64,000 nucleotides of DNA from positions 276,230,330 to 276,294,329 of the forward strand of contig NC_061510.1 in the NCBI RefSeq assembly GCF_022539505.1. The letters run 5' to 3'. The stretch comes from Lolium rigidum (Eukaryota > Streptophyta > Magnoliopsida > Poales > Poaceae). The position numbers and the translations under genes are program-made. Below the pieces are notes generated by a model. That model saw nothing but the letters and a program-made list of their open reading frames with translations, did no database searches and had not been told where the DNA came from. Below, piece after piece: positions 44,370-54,551 of the stretch. Every line of letters begins with the position of its first letter. The first letter of the stretch is position 1.

Positions 44370-44965
44370 CAAGCGAGCGAGTGAAGCTGTGCTATCTCAT
44401 GCGCAGAGAGGGGCGCGACTGGAGAGGTCGACGTACAATCAGGTGCCGACGAGGAGCTATCACCCACACGCACAGAGGCCACCAAAGGGGGCGACAGAGA
44501 GCAACACGCCGATGAAGACAGAGTCGGCAAAGCGCGGTCATAAACACGTGAAGAGGCCGCGAAAGTCGATGTAGAGAGGCAGGCCGACGTAGACGGAGTC
44601 GACGAATTGCGGCCAGAACCGCGGGAAGAGGCCGCAAAAGTTGATGTAGAGTGGCGGGCCGACATAGACGAAGTCGGCGAAGTGCGGGCAGAGCCGCATG
44701 AAGAGGCCGCAAAAGTCGATGTAGAGCGGCAGGCCGATCGAGACAAAATTGGCGAAGCGCGGCCAGAGCCGCGGGAAGAGGCCGCGAAAGTCGGTATAGA
44801 GCGATGAGCCGACGTAGACGGAGCCGGTGAAGCGCGGGCAGAGCCACGTGAAGAGGCCGCAAACGGTGACGAAGAATGGCTAGCCGCCATACACGGAGGC
44901 AGCGGACAAAGACCAAGTACCGAAGGGAGGCCCAAAGATAAGGCGGGATCAGCAGAAGAAGACAT
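44369..44965 (-). CDS. R10 upstream ORF: Ser/Ala-rich repeat protein in the gag position
   Basis: A 198-codon ORF that lies where copia gag should be but shows no recognisable gag domain. Its centre is five copies of a 25-residue unit (consensus near [20 protein letters not shown]), encoded by an exact 75-bp period. The C-terminus ([17 protein letters not shown]) ends at the TGATG overlap with pol. It may be a real accessory/gag replacement or a product of repeat expansion after gag loss. Confidence 0.55.
   Translation of the reverse strand: MSSSADPALSLGLPSVLGLCPLPPCMAASHSSSPFAASSRGSARASPAPSTSAHRSIPTFAASSRGSGRASPILSRSACRSTSTFAASSCGSARTSPTSSMSARHSTSTFAASSRGSGRNSSTPSTSACLSTSTFAASSRVYDRALPTLSSSACCSLSPPLVASVRVGDSSSSAPDCTSTSPVAPLSAHEIAQLHSLA
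44526..44900. repeat. Five-copy 75-bp tandem repeat in R10
   Basis: The motif AAGAGGCCGC recurs exactly at 44551, 44626, 44701, 44776 and 44851. Both strands are open across the array. Confidence 0.92.
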
Positions 44966-45587
44966 CGGATAACAACAGCCGACGACAGTATTTTGTTTTT
45001 GTTTTTTTTTTTTGCTTTTTTTTTTACCTCAAATTAAAATCAACTAGACGAGAAACGGCGGCTCAGATCGGGAGCAGAGCGTCGCGGCCTCGCCCGTCGT
45101 CGTGGACTGCCTGGATCGGCGGGAGCAAGCCAGAACAGGGCGTCGGGCGGGGAGATGAGCGGAGGCAGCAGGCGGGCGGCCTCGAGCGGAGAAAACGTCG
45201 AGCGGGGTCTCGCCTGGAGATCGAGCGTCTGGATACCGGCGCGGGCGAAGTAAACAGAGCAGGCAGGGGCGAGCGGGCGGAGCGGCCGTCGACGCGCAAG
45301 GAAATCTCACGGCGCCAGCCAGGGAGCAGGGGCCAGCGAGGGCTTACCAGGGGCCGGCGCGGGAGCTCGAAACCACGAAGCAGGGCCACGCGCGGAGATC
45401 AGCAGAGCGGGGCGGGCATGGCCGAGAAGAGATCGGGCGGGGCGGACACGGCCGGGAAGAAGATCGGGCGGGGCGGGCACGGCCGAGAAGAAGACCGGCG
45501 ACGGAGACGGCCGGACGGAGAGCGGCGGCCGGCGGACAAAGAACGGCAACTACGGCTGGGACAACGTACAGACTAGGACCAAGTTTT
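44966..45587 (-). other. R10 GC-rich leader
   Basis: Between primer site and first ORF. Contains an A-rich (minus strand) run at about 44991-45028 and a short two-copy repeat of GATCGGGCGGGGCGG... near 45427-45490. The small ORFs here are not supported. Confidence 0.55.
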
Positions 45588-45599
45588 GCTCTGATACCA
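45588..45599 (-). other. R10 primer binding site
   Basis: Reverse complement of TGGTATCAGAGC, the initiator-methionine tRNA site of plant copia elements, adjoining the LTR. Confidence 0.92.
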
Positions 45600-45732
45600 T
45601 GTTAAGGCAATATGCTTGATGTATTACCAGGGGGCCAAAGGCCACAATATATAGTACATGTACAGGTGCACATATGCAGAAAGCCCCGTAACATATGGGG
45701 AAACTACAATAGACAGATATATACATCTAACA
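45600..45732 (-). repeat. R10 5' LTR (133 bases)
   Basis: TGTTAGATGTATATA...TTGCCTTAACA on the minus strand, with TG...CA ends. Unusually short for a copia LTR. Confidence 0.82.
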
Positions 45733-48700
45733 ATATCGTCACCGGCATCCCTCTCTCCCTCTACGTTACGCCGACATTATTATTATTATAAACTCGCGAT
45801 TAACTCAAAATTAATCATGTACTTATCAATTTAATATTTTGCAGAAACAATGGATCCATTCCATCGAGACTTCGAACAGGAAGACATGGTCGAGGACATA
45901 ATTCGTGCAGCCGATCTAGAAGCCGACCGAGAAGCCGACCTAGAAGTTGGCCTAGAAGCCGACCCAGAAGCGAACCGTGAAGCGGACCGAGAGAAGCCGA
46001 CGGCTCCGTTGATGGAGAAGCTGAGGGCTCCGGTGATGAATAAGCTGATGGCTCCGGTGATGGCGAGGTATATATACATGTATATGATCAGTAGAGCCAT
46101 TAATGGAATTCTATATGTACATGTATATAAATTAATTAATGTTTATTCTCTTAGACCTCCCAAGATAAGTTGGACAAACGAGGCCCAGGAAAGCAGTTGG
46201 GAAAAAATGACCACTTCATCACCTTCTGGCGAACCGATGGAACCCGCAAAGGCCGCAACGATATTTAGAAATCAGTGTGGGGTTATGGTTAGGGATCGCA
46301 TCCCGATCAGTATTAGAGAATGGAACAAGAGCAAGAAGGTGCCCCAAAATGAGTTTATTTCCGATAGGTTCAAAGGCAAGCTTTTTGACAACCTCATAGC
46401 ACATTTCACCCTGCCAGAATTGGAATCGCAGGTTGAGATGGACAAGCAGAGGGAGAAAGTGAAGAAGTGGGCTCTTATGAAGATGGGGGAACTATTCCGG
46501 CAGTGGAAGAAGTGATTATGGGCAACTTATAAGAAGGACAAGAAACCTCCAAAATTCTAAGGCTAACTAGCGAACCAGGAGCATAACTGGGATGCATTTG
46601 TGGATTACAATACCTCAGAGGATGCTGAGGCATTGTCAAAGAAAAACAAGAAGAATGCAGATGAAAATGAATATCACCATAAAACGGGGTGAGGGGGCTA
46701 CAAAAAAGCCATGCCTAAGTGGGCTGAACAAGAGGCTGAGATGTTGCGGAAAGGGGTCACTTCAGAACCCATCAGAGAAAACTGGTACTTGAGGGCTTGA
46801 AATTGGTTCGTTGCACATGGGTGTGAGTATGACATGCGAACAGGGAACCTTGTTCAAAGTGACAACAAGGTTAAGGTACCCAGGAAAAAATATCTTCAAG
46901 TGATGGCAGATATTAAATCGGGGAAATTAAAGTTTGTTCCCGATAGAGAGAATGACATGCTGACATTGGTCCTCGGGAATCCCAAGGACGAACAAGAGGC
47001 CTCGGCCCTAGTTATCCGTGGTCGATTGGGTTTCCCAGCGACGCGGAAACTTATAGAATCCAAGCGAGAGCAAGGCAACGCCAGGAGGAGGTGCAGAATG
47101 ACCGTTTATCCCAGTTCCAACACCGACTTGACCACCAGCAGTAGGAGATTGACGAACTTAAAGGACAGCGCAATACCGTCGGTGAAGCAGCGTGGCTGAC
47201 TCGGAGACTCCACCTGACGGTCCACAGATGATAGATGGCGGTCCTGGCTACCCCGTGGATGGAATCATGGAGCAGACACGTTTTGATCTCTATCATGAGT
47301 TCATGAACCTATCTCTCAAGGTGGCGGTCGGCTTTGTTTTAGCTGCATTGGGACTTGAAGGTAAGCCGGCACTATGTCATGGTAATGAGATTCCAGCAGG
47401 CTATGCTCGTGTCGGGGTGGATACCATTGTACCGTCGTTTGAGTCGTTGGAGCTTCAAATCCCTAGAGGTGAAGGTCAGGGTACACTCAGATAAGTACTG
47501 GGTGACATCATTCTTTGGGCGAAGAAAAACGTCAAGCTTCTAGGCTGGGTACCCCCTACGAGTCATCGCATGTCACCATCACCTTCTCCGAGTCATCGCA
47601 GGTCACCATCACCCCATGAGTACGACCACTATATCCCTAGTCCATCTCGATCTCCACCGCCGGCTCAGATATCCTCGCCGCCGCCTACGCCCACTAAGAC
47701 TCGGCAGCCACCCAGTACTAAGCAGAAGCGTGACAAGAGTCCTGTCCGCCGACTGTCACCCCTCCCAATAGTACCAAAGGTTCCTCCCCCCGTGCTTACG
47801 ATCGTACTGAAGACGAAAATGAAGCCATCACAAAGAGCGAACTGCATGCACATTTTCATAAGGAAAAACCCGAGCCCCCAGTGCCATACACCGAGAAGCA
47901 AAAACAGTATGCTCTCGATTTTCTTAACACACGAGAAGAAGGATGACTATACACGCACGCTTGCGAAGGTAATTGTGTAGAGCAAAGAGAAGACAAGTGC
48001 TAGCAGGAGCAAATCATCAAGTGAAAGTGCAGCCAGGAAGAAATCAAGTACAAAAAGTGCATCCCTCAAGCCCCAGCAAGCGACAGAGAGCAGAAAAACA
48101 AAGGACGTTGCCTAGCTCAGAGAACAGGCCAAACAATCGATTCCACCCCTCTAAGTTTTAGATGTTCCCTTGGTGTACTAGGGACATGGTGGTTTGAATA
48201 TAGACGCAGCTGCGAAGCTAGCGCCTCAAATGAATTGTACTGTGGAGGAATTGCTGAGTTCCCAAGATACTGCACTACCCTTTGCTGATATAGCCCCTAA
48301 ATTTGTCTACGGGGCCGACTTGGTCGGCAAACAGAGGCTGGAAGAACTGCCAACGCATATGCGGAATTCGCATATGTGGTACGTTGATGTGTGCAAGGTG
48401 GACAAAAATACATCTGGCGAATATTCCAGAAGAATATTACTTCCGAAGGGAGGATCTCCATATTGAGTTATGCGAACTCTGGCAGTTATTCAATTTAGAC
48501 GCCCTCGACAAATCTCTCATGAGTTTCTATTGCTTGTACGTTGTTGACTACATATAAGTTCATGTTTATTCAGTTGTTCTTGTTTATTGCATATACTCAT
48601 TATATCCTTTTGTACTCTATTATGCAGAATGAAGATTGAGGAATGCAAAAGAAGGCTTATAAACAATATTGGGTTTATTGACCCATATAAAGTACGTCAT

Positions 48701-49961
48701 GACACGGTAAGGGATAAAATCCAAGAAACGGGGGGAAACCTGCTAACGTTTTTAACGGAGCAACATTTCTGTGATTCAGTATTGTTTCCTTACAACTACA
48801 GGTGAGAGTCTTACTTTGTTTTACACATTCAATTTTTTTACTCGATGTTAAGTGTAATTCATGACGTATATATAAGCATGTGCAGTTTTCACTGGATTCT
48901 GCTAGACATTCAAGTTGATAAGGAAATAGTTGACGTAAGGAACTCATTGAATAGAGGTCTGGAAGGGTTCTGCAACTTGCAGGACTTGCTTCAGAGGTAA
49001 TTCCAATCATTATCGCGCTATATTGATCTCTTTCGTGAGATATCAATTAATTATCCACTCATTCAATCATTCTTTTTGCCTGGCAGGGTTCGGAGAAGCT
49101 TCAAGAAGGTGGTTAAGGGTAGTAACTTCACAGAAAAGCTAACATTTACTCATATATCGTGCGCCCAGCAGCCACAGGGACAAATCTATGTGGATACTAC
49201 GTTCACGAGTCCATTCGCATGTTAACCACTGAGAAGGACGATCGTAGATTCAACGCAAGCAATACATTCACAACTTTAATTTATTACCGTCAAAATTTCG
49301 TTATCAAGATTGATATGTTCATATTCATCTCATTTTGCTATATAAGTCGACTTCATGCGGGAGAAGCTCCAACCACAGCAACACATACTATGAATTGCGG
49401 AGGAACTAGCGGGACTTCTGATGAGAGAAATAATAGACGATAATGGCTTGTTTAGTCCAAATAGGCGTTTCTGATGATCCCCGTGTAATAGTTCGAATAC
49501 ACAACAGGCTCTAGTCCCGGTAGTCGTGAGCTCCATGTATATATGTAAGGGGAATCTACAAATAGACTTTTGCTTCGAATATTTGTTTGCTCGATCTATA
49601 TATAATACATGAACATGTACAACTTGTAGTAGCGGACAAATATATGTAAATTATTTTGAAATGAAAATAATGAAATAAAAGGGGACGGTGGCGGGGCTGG
49701 GGGGGGGGAGGGGTGACTGATACACTAAAAGAGCAGTGTCCTGCGGCGTCACGTAGAGGTCCATTTGTCCCGGCCTGTGTTACAAACCGGGACAAAAGGG
49801 GGTGACCCATGTGCGCCCCGCGGCGGGCACGTGGTGGATTTTATGTCCGGCTGGTAAGCGGGCCGAGATAAAAGGGGGGCCTTTTGTCCCGTTGTTCCGG
49901 GTGGCCAGCCGGAACAAAAGGCTCTAACGGACCGTAACAATAGGCATGTTCTCCACTAGTG
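45733..49961 (+). mobile_element. T2: decayed CACTA transposon, 3' part
   Basis: The right end (CTCCACTAGTG, 49961) is a CACTA terminus in reverse, preceded by subterminal inverted motifs TTTGTCCCGG/CCGGGACAAA (49764-49796) and similar ones at 49879-49920. The coding part carries a Ptta/En/Spm (Transposase_24-type) domain and a Ulp1-like protease. The transposase proper (TNP2) would lie left, beyond the R10 insertion at 45732. Confidence 0.85.
45850..49475 (+). pseudogene. T2 second CACTA gene: Transposase_24-type domain, Pro-rich linker and Ulp1-like protease
   Basis: An intron acceptor (TTTTGCAG) precedes ATG 45850. Exon 45850-46067 is acidic with repeated EADREAD units; intron 46068-46154; exon from 46155 has ISWTNEAQESSW and the conserved domain continues with stops and shifts to about 47070 (NWFVAHGCEYDMRTGNLVQS near 46800-46860). 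A second conserved part (47192-47500), a Pro/Ser-rich linker (47570-47780) and LNTREE-like sequence (47920) follow. The Ulp1-like C-terminal part lies in exons about 48194-48556, 48628-48801, 48886-48996, 49087-49245 and 49340-49475, with FHWILLDI, Gln in CAQQPQG and Cys in NLCGYYV. The catalytic Asp position appears as Asn (VDVRNSL). Several stops (46513, 46558, 46797) and shifts show it is dead. Confidence 0.78.
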
Positions 49962-50469
49962 ATCGAACTGTATGTTATAGTACCATACGAAACTCGGTTC
50001 CATTGAAATGGGTTTGATAGATTGCAACCAATCTAGATATTGCCGGTATGATGTGTGGTACAGACTCAAATATATTTGCTAGAATTTTTTTAGCAATTTG
50101 TTTGAACATTTTAGATTGTTAGTTCCACAACAGTTTTCCTTCGGCCATTTGTACATGAAGGTCCGCGTTAATATCTCTATTATGTTTATTTGACCGTGGG
50201 TCCATCGATCTCAAGAAAAGAATAAGAGAAATAAATTTATACCCAAGATATCAGGCCGTACTTTGAACACATATAATCTCGAGCAGTGGCTTACTGTCGC
50301 TGACCATATATTTGGTTTAATGAACATTGCGATACAGTGTAAACAAAATCAAACAGAATCATGTTGCCTTTATCTGCTTTCTCATTCTCCCTAGACTTTA
50401 TGTGTTTTCCTTGAGTTGTGAAGGTCGGACACTAAGGTTTGCTGAACGCGCAAGACAGCTATCTGAAGC
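49962..50469. other. Unassigned intergenic sequence
   Basis: About 500 AT-rich bases after T2; no gene or repeat structure recognised. Confidence 0.5.
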
Positions 50470-51310
50470 TTTTTTTTTTTTGAATGAGGCAAAAGCTTTG
50501 CCTTTCATTGATATAGGAGAAAAGAGTTGGTCCTTTTATGAGGAAAACTGGCCGAAAAATTGTTACAACACGACACTACACGCCAGCCCCGAGCGCAATA
50601 GACGGAGGCGAAAGACCGGAGCCACCGCTCCAACTACCACGCCGATCCCAAGGCCGCGCCCCGCCTGGCCGAAGACGAACCCGCCTCCGGCGAACTACCA
50701 AAACACTCCACAAACCCCTCTGTCCGGTGGACGTCCAAAGCGAGGCTCCAAGAAGCAAAGAGACACAAGAGCGCCGCCCACGCCCGATCCCGCGAGGGAT
50801 CTAGGGTTTCCCCCGGAGAGCCCGGGCGGAGATCAAGAGACACACCCGCTTCGACGACACCTTCAAGAAGGATGCGGCGCCCACGGGCGTCACCATCGTC
50901 GGTCCTGGCCGGCCGCCAAGACAAAGCTTTCTCCCAGCGAAGAGTCCCAAAATCTCGCGCCCGCCCAACAAGGACCGGCACAGACCACCACCTGCATCCG
51001 CCGGATCGCGACCCCCGAAGCAACGCGCCTGTAGCCAACGGAGCACCGCCGAAGAGCACCGTGGGCGCCGCCGGAACGCCACATAGAGGGGTCGCCGACC
51101 AACACCAACATGGGGCTCGAGGACGAATGCCGAAGCCCACAGACAAGAACTCCTAGATCTGGCCGCCACGCCACCCACGCGGCCACCGCGGCCGCCGCAC
51201 CGCCGAGGATTCCGGGCCGCCGTCCTGTCGCGCCCCTCACCCAGCTCCTCCTCCCAGGGACTCGCCGCGCCCGCCCTGGCCCCCACACGCCGGCGACGGC
51301 ACTCCACCAA
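50470..51310 (-). mobile_element. LINE-like retroposon remnant
   Basis: On the minus strand a GC-rich segment ends in ATCAATGAAAGGCAAAGC...GCCTCATTC followed by 12 A (poly-T 50470-50481 on the plus strand). This is the appearance of a 5'-truncated grass LINE or other poly-A retroposon. Overlapping ORFs occur on both strands because the GC content is high; none shows reverse transcriptase or endonuclease motifs. No target duplication was found. Confidence 0.5.
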
Positions 51311-51721
51311 AAATTCCCGCTTTAAATTGTAATAATCAACTAAACCATAACTAAACCAGTAAATACATAATTTACCTTCTGAGCTACAGGCAGAACATCA
51401 CTTTGGGTGCCCCTAGCAGGAATGATGCACTGGAACTCCTGCAAGACATGCAAGGCAGAATGAGCGATCGGTGAAATTACAGGACGGCAGGCTGATGGGA
51501 ATTTACAAGAAATGCAAGGAATGATGCACTGGAACTCCTGCAAGGCAGAATGAGCAACACGCTGAAATTACAGGACGGCAGATGGGGAAATTACATAGCT
51601 AAACTAGAAGAGATCTTTGAACAGAACTCGTCTCTTCTTGTTTCTATATAAATAATTAGCCAAAGGAAATGGAGCACAATATCAACTGGTATGGATCTTC
51701 CTACTATTATTGATATAGCCA
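51311..51721. other. Intergenic sequence with a short tandem duplication
   Basis: No gene. A segment starting TGATGCACTGGAACTCCTGC and containing GGCAGAATGAGC and GAAATTACAGGACGGCAG occurs twice, at about 51422-51508 and 51530-51597. Confidence 0.7.
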
Positions 51722-51730
51722 GATCAAATG

Positions 51731-52123
51731 GGGATATTCGCTTTGGCTCATAGCAGCATTTGCTCCCGTTGTGTGAATCTACGTTTCAAAATGTCAAGAA
51801 ATTATAAAAATAAAAAATTTCATGTAAATCTACACATTTTATGTTTGTACAGAAGTTTTCAAAAAAAACTAAAAAATTATGTGGCTCCTGTAAAAAAAAC
51901 AAATTTTGATGCTATAACACGACTACGTACAAGACATTTTTTTTTATCTTTTTTGTACACACCACATAAAATGTTGTTTCTCCAAGAAAAGTTGTGCACT
52001 AACATAAAATGTCACGTTGTACACAAAAAAAATTATGTCAGAATTTTTTGACATTTTTTAATTATTTTTTACTTATTTTGTATAATAGGAGCATTTGCTT
52101 CTATGGGCCAAAACGCGGCCTCC
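51731..52123. mobile_element. Mutator-type MITE (393 bases)
   Basis: Flanked by a perfect 9-bp duplication GATCAAATG (51722-51730 and 52124-52132), the length typical of Mutator-like elements. The termini form an imperfect inverted repeat of about 36 bases, with core TTTGGCTCATAGCAGCA at the left and the complement of TTTGGCCCATAGAAGCA at the right. The interior is AT-rich and non-coding. Confidence 0.87.
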
Positions 52124-52132
52124 GATCAAATG

Positions 52133-52542
52133 CTCCAACAATAACATAAATCATAGTGTAACTCTAGCGAAAGAACCAAATCCTGAATGAGCTCCATACA
52201 AAATTAGATTTTCCACGTGGCACCATGGCACTACTAGACGGAGATTTTCCAGGCTAACACACATGTACACTCGGTGTTGCAGACCAGTCGGCTCGGCTAA
52301 CAGTACATGCAGGTGGAGATAAACTCCACGAGCAGTTCCTCCATCTAGGGCTGCAAGTGGCAGAGTTTGCGCGGGACAGTTTCTTGTCTGAATAGCACAG
52401 TTTAGTTAGATGTGGAATTAAATTCTTAGTGCAATTTGCACTGTTCCATATTGCGGGATAATTGGATAAAGTGGCAGCGCTTCTGTACACCTTCATCCCG
52501 CTCCGCCAGCGGCACAACGGAAATCCATCAGACCCGCTCTTA
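52133..52542. other. Intergenic sequence
   Basis: About 400 bases between the two MITEs; no gene or repeat recognised. Confidence 0.5.
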
Positions 52543-52756
52543 GAGCATCTCCAGCCGTCTCCCCGACGAGACCCCCGGCAACCTCTTTTTTCACCTTTGG
52601 TTTACACCGTCGCTATGTACGCGGTGGATGAGCGTCAGCAGGCCACCATGAGCTGGCTGCTGGAAAAATGGGTCTCTTCAGGCTAAAATTTACATCTATC
52701 CAGCGCTAAATAGCGTCGGATTTCGGCCTAGAAAGCCCCAACGGCTAGAGATGCTC
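52543..52756. mobile_element. Harbinger/Tourist-type MITE (214 bases)
   Basis: Terminal inverted repeat GAGCATCTCCAGCCG (52543-52557) and CGGCTAGAGATGCTC (52742-52756), one mismatch, flanked by TTA on both sides (52540-52542 and 52757-52759), the 3-bp target of PIF/Harbinger. Interior is GC-rich and non-coding. Confidence 0.85.
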
Positions 52757-52759
52757 TTA

Positions 52760-53325
52760 CCATGGCCACGGCCGGGTAAGAGGGAACTGCCTTTCTGAGC
52801 ATTGTGGCTCCCACCACCAAGGATATTTTTTTCTTGTAGGCAAAAAATACTGGTGGGTAACAGTATTTTGGAAATACTGGCAAAATATCGACCGAGATTT
52901 TCAAACCAATTAATTATTCCGTTCTAAATTTGTAATAAAATTGATCAAATTATTTAAGTATCAAAAAAATCGTTCAACAAGTTTTTTTTTGTGGTACGAT
53001 TTCTGCCAAAATATCAAAAAATACCGGCCGTGAAGCAAAACCCTGCCTACATGACACGAGCCTCTCCGCGCGAGATACAAAGTAAGACTCGTCTTCTAAC
53101 CGTAAGATGCTGCAGAAACCCTTCGCTGACATTTGTTTAAGTACCTCGCCTTCCACGCGGCATTAGTTAAGTATATTGAGCTGCAGAACGCGAAGTTAAT
53201 TTAGTAGAGTAGCTCAACAGTTGCTCAGCGGTGCACTCTACTTAAACCCTCGAATGCACCACATAGATCAGTCACAAGCTGATCAGCGCCACAAAGAGAG
53301 CATCCATAGCCGAGAGAGGAGAGCA
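52760..53325 (+). promoter_or_regulatory. Upstream region of the O-methyltransferase gene
   Basis: Holds no other gene. Candidate core elements are TATATT at 53172-53177 and TTAAA near 53239; neither is decisive. The leader is purine-rich just before the ATG (GAGAGAGGAGAGCA). Confidence 0.4.
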
Positions 53326-54551
53326 ATGGCGCCCCAGGTTCCGACTATCGAGGTTCCCACGGATGCTGAGCTGCTGCAGGCACAGGCTGACCTGTGGCGA
53401 CACAGCCTCTACTACCTCGCGTCCATGGGGCTCCGCTGCGCCGTCCAGCTCGGCATCCCGACCGCCATCCACAACCTCGGCGGGGTCACCTCGCTGCCCG
53501 ACCTGCTCACCGCCTTGTCCCTGCCCCCTAGTAAACAGCCGTTCCTCGGCCGCCTAATGCGTGTCCTCGTCACGTCTGGTATCTTTGCTGCCAGTAACGA
53601 CTCGGGCGTGGAGATCTTCCGCCTGAACCCTCTGTCCCAGATCCTGGTTGATGGCGTCGTCGCCGACGACCACCACATCCAGACATCCTTCGTTCTGGCC
53701 GTGACATCGCCGCACTACACTGAGGCCGCGCTGGGGCTAGCCAACTGGTTCAAGAAAGAGGTCGTGGGGCCGGTGCCGTCGCCGTTCGAGGACGTGCACG
53801 GCGCGGCGCTCTTAGACGAGAGCACGGCGCTCCTAGACAAGGATCTCGACGCTCTAGTCAATGAAGCTTTGGCCGCCCACGACAACCTGGGGATCGGCGC
53901 GATCATGCGAGAGTGCCATGGCCTCTTCAACGGGCTTGAGTCTCTCACCGACTGTTGCGGCGGCGATGGGACGACGGCGAGGGCCATCACCAAGGCCCAT
54001 CCGCACGTCAAGTGCACCGTGCTGGACCTTCCCAAGGTGATCGACAAAGTTCAGTCGGATGGCGTCGTCAACTATGTTGCTGGTGACTTGTTCCACACCG
54101 TCCCAAAGTCTCAGGCCGTGATGCTCAAGGTATGGCATATACATTGTAGACCAATGGGAACTATATATTACCATGTCTGATTATTACCCAAAAAATGCAT
54201 TAAATTGCAAAATTCAGAAGATAATTAATTGTTCTCATTTTTTGTGTGTAGCTTGTGCTGCATCACTGGAGCGACGAGGATTGCGTCAAGATCTTGGCTC
54301 AGTGTAGGAGTGCCATTCCTTCACGTGAGGCGGGAGGGAAGTTGATCATCATAGACATTGTGGTTGAACCTTCTCTCGGACCAATAATGTTTGAGGCCCA
54401 GCTTCTGATGGACTTGGCCATGCTTGTGTACACAAGAGGCCGTCAGCGTAACAAAAATGACTGGCATGAACTCTTCATGAAAGCAGGGTTCACTGACTAC
54501 AAGATTATCAAGAAACTAGGAGCACGAGGTGTCTTCGAAGTCTACAAGTGA
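53326..54551 (+). CDS. Class II plant O-methyltransferase (ZRP4/ASMT1-like), two exons
   Basis: Exon 1 53326-54129, intron 54130-54251 (AAG|GTATGG ... TGTGTAG), exon 2 54252-54551; 367 residues, the usual length. ATG 53326 is chosen because the protein then starts like grass relatives (MAPQ...DAELLQAQADLWRHSLYYL) and has a good context; an in-frame ATG at 53221 would add 35 unlikely residues. The N-terminal dimerisation domain spans about 20-110. The SAM-binding part spans about 205-272: D234 (VLDLP), D254 (GDLF), K268, and catalytic base H272 in LHHWSDEDC; these correspond to D231, D251, K265 and H269 of alfalfa COMT. The glycine-rich loop reads D-C-C-G-G-D-G (209-215) instead of the usual D-V-G-G-G-x-G. 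It would methylate a phenolic, flavonoid, indole or benzoxazinoid hydroxyl in the cytosol; the substrate cannot be read from sequence. The nearest neighbours are MITEs, with no pathway cluster in view. Confidence 0.92.

Larger units (their letters stand above)
43209..45732 (-). mobile_element. R10: Ty1/copia retrotransposon, cut in integrase by R8
   Basis: Minus strand: short 5' LTR (45732-45600), initiator-Met-type primer site, GC-rich leader, a repeat-rich ORF, then protease and integrase. R8 interrupts at 43208, so reverse transcriptase and the 3' LTR are not in this window. Confidence 0.9.

Noticed and set aside
44526..44900. Regular 75-bp periodic array as a CRISPR-like array
   Set aside because: No spacers; it is a coding tandem repeat in a copia element of a plant genome.
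50327..51310. Long ORFs on both strands (235 codons on +, 169-170 on -) as host genes
   Set aside because: They cross a poly-T tract and a GC-rich retroposon-like segment with no domain; treated as a LINE-like remnant.
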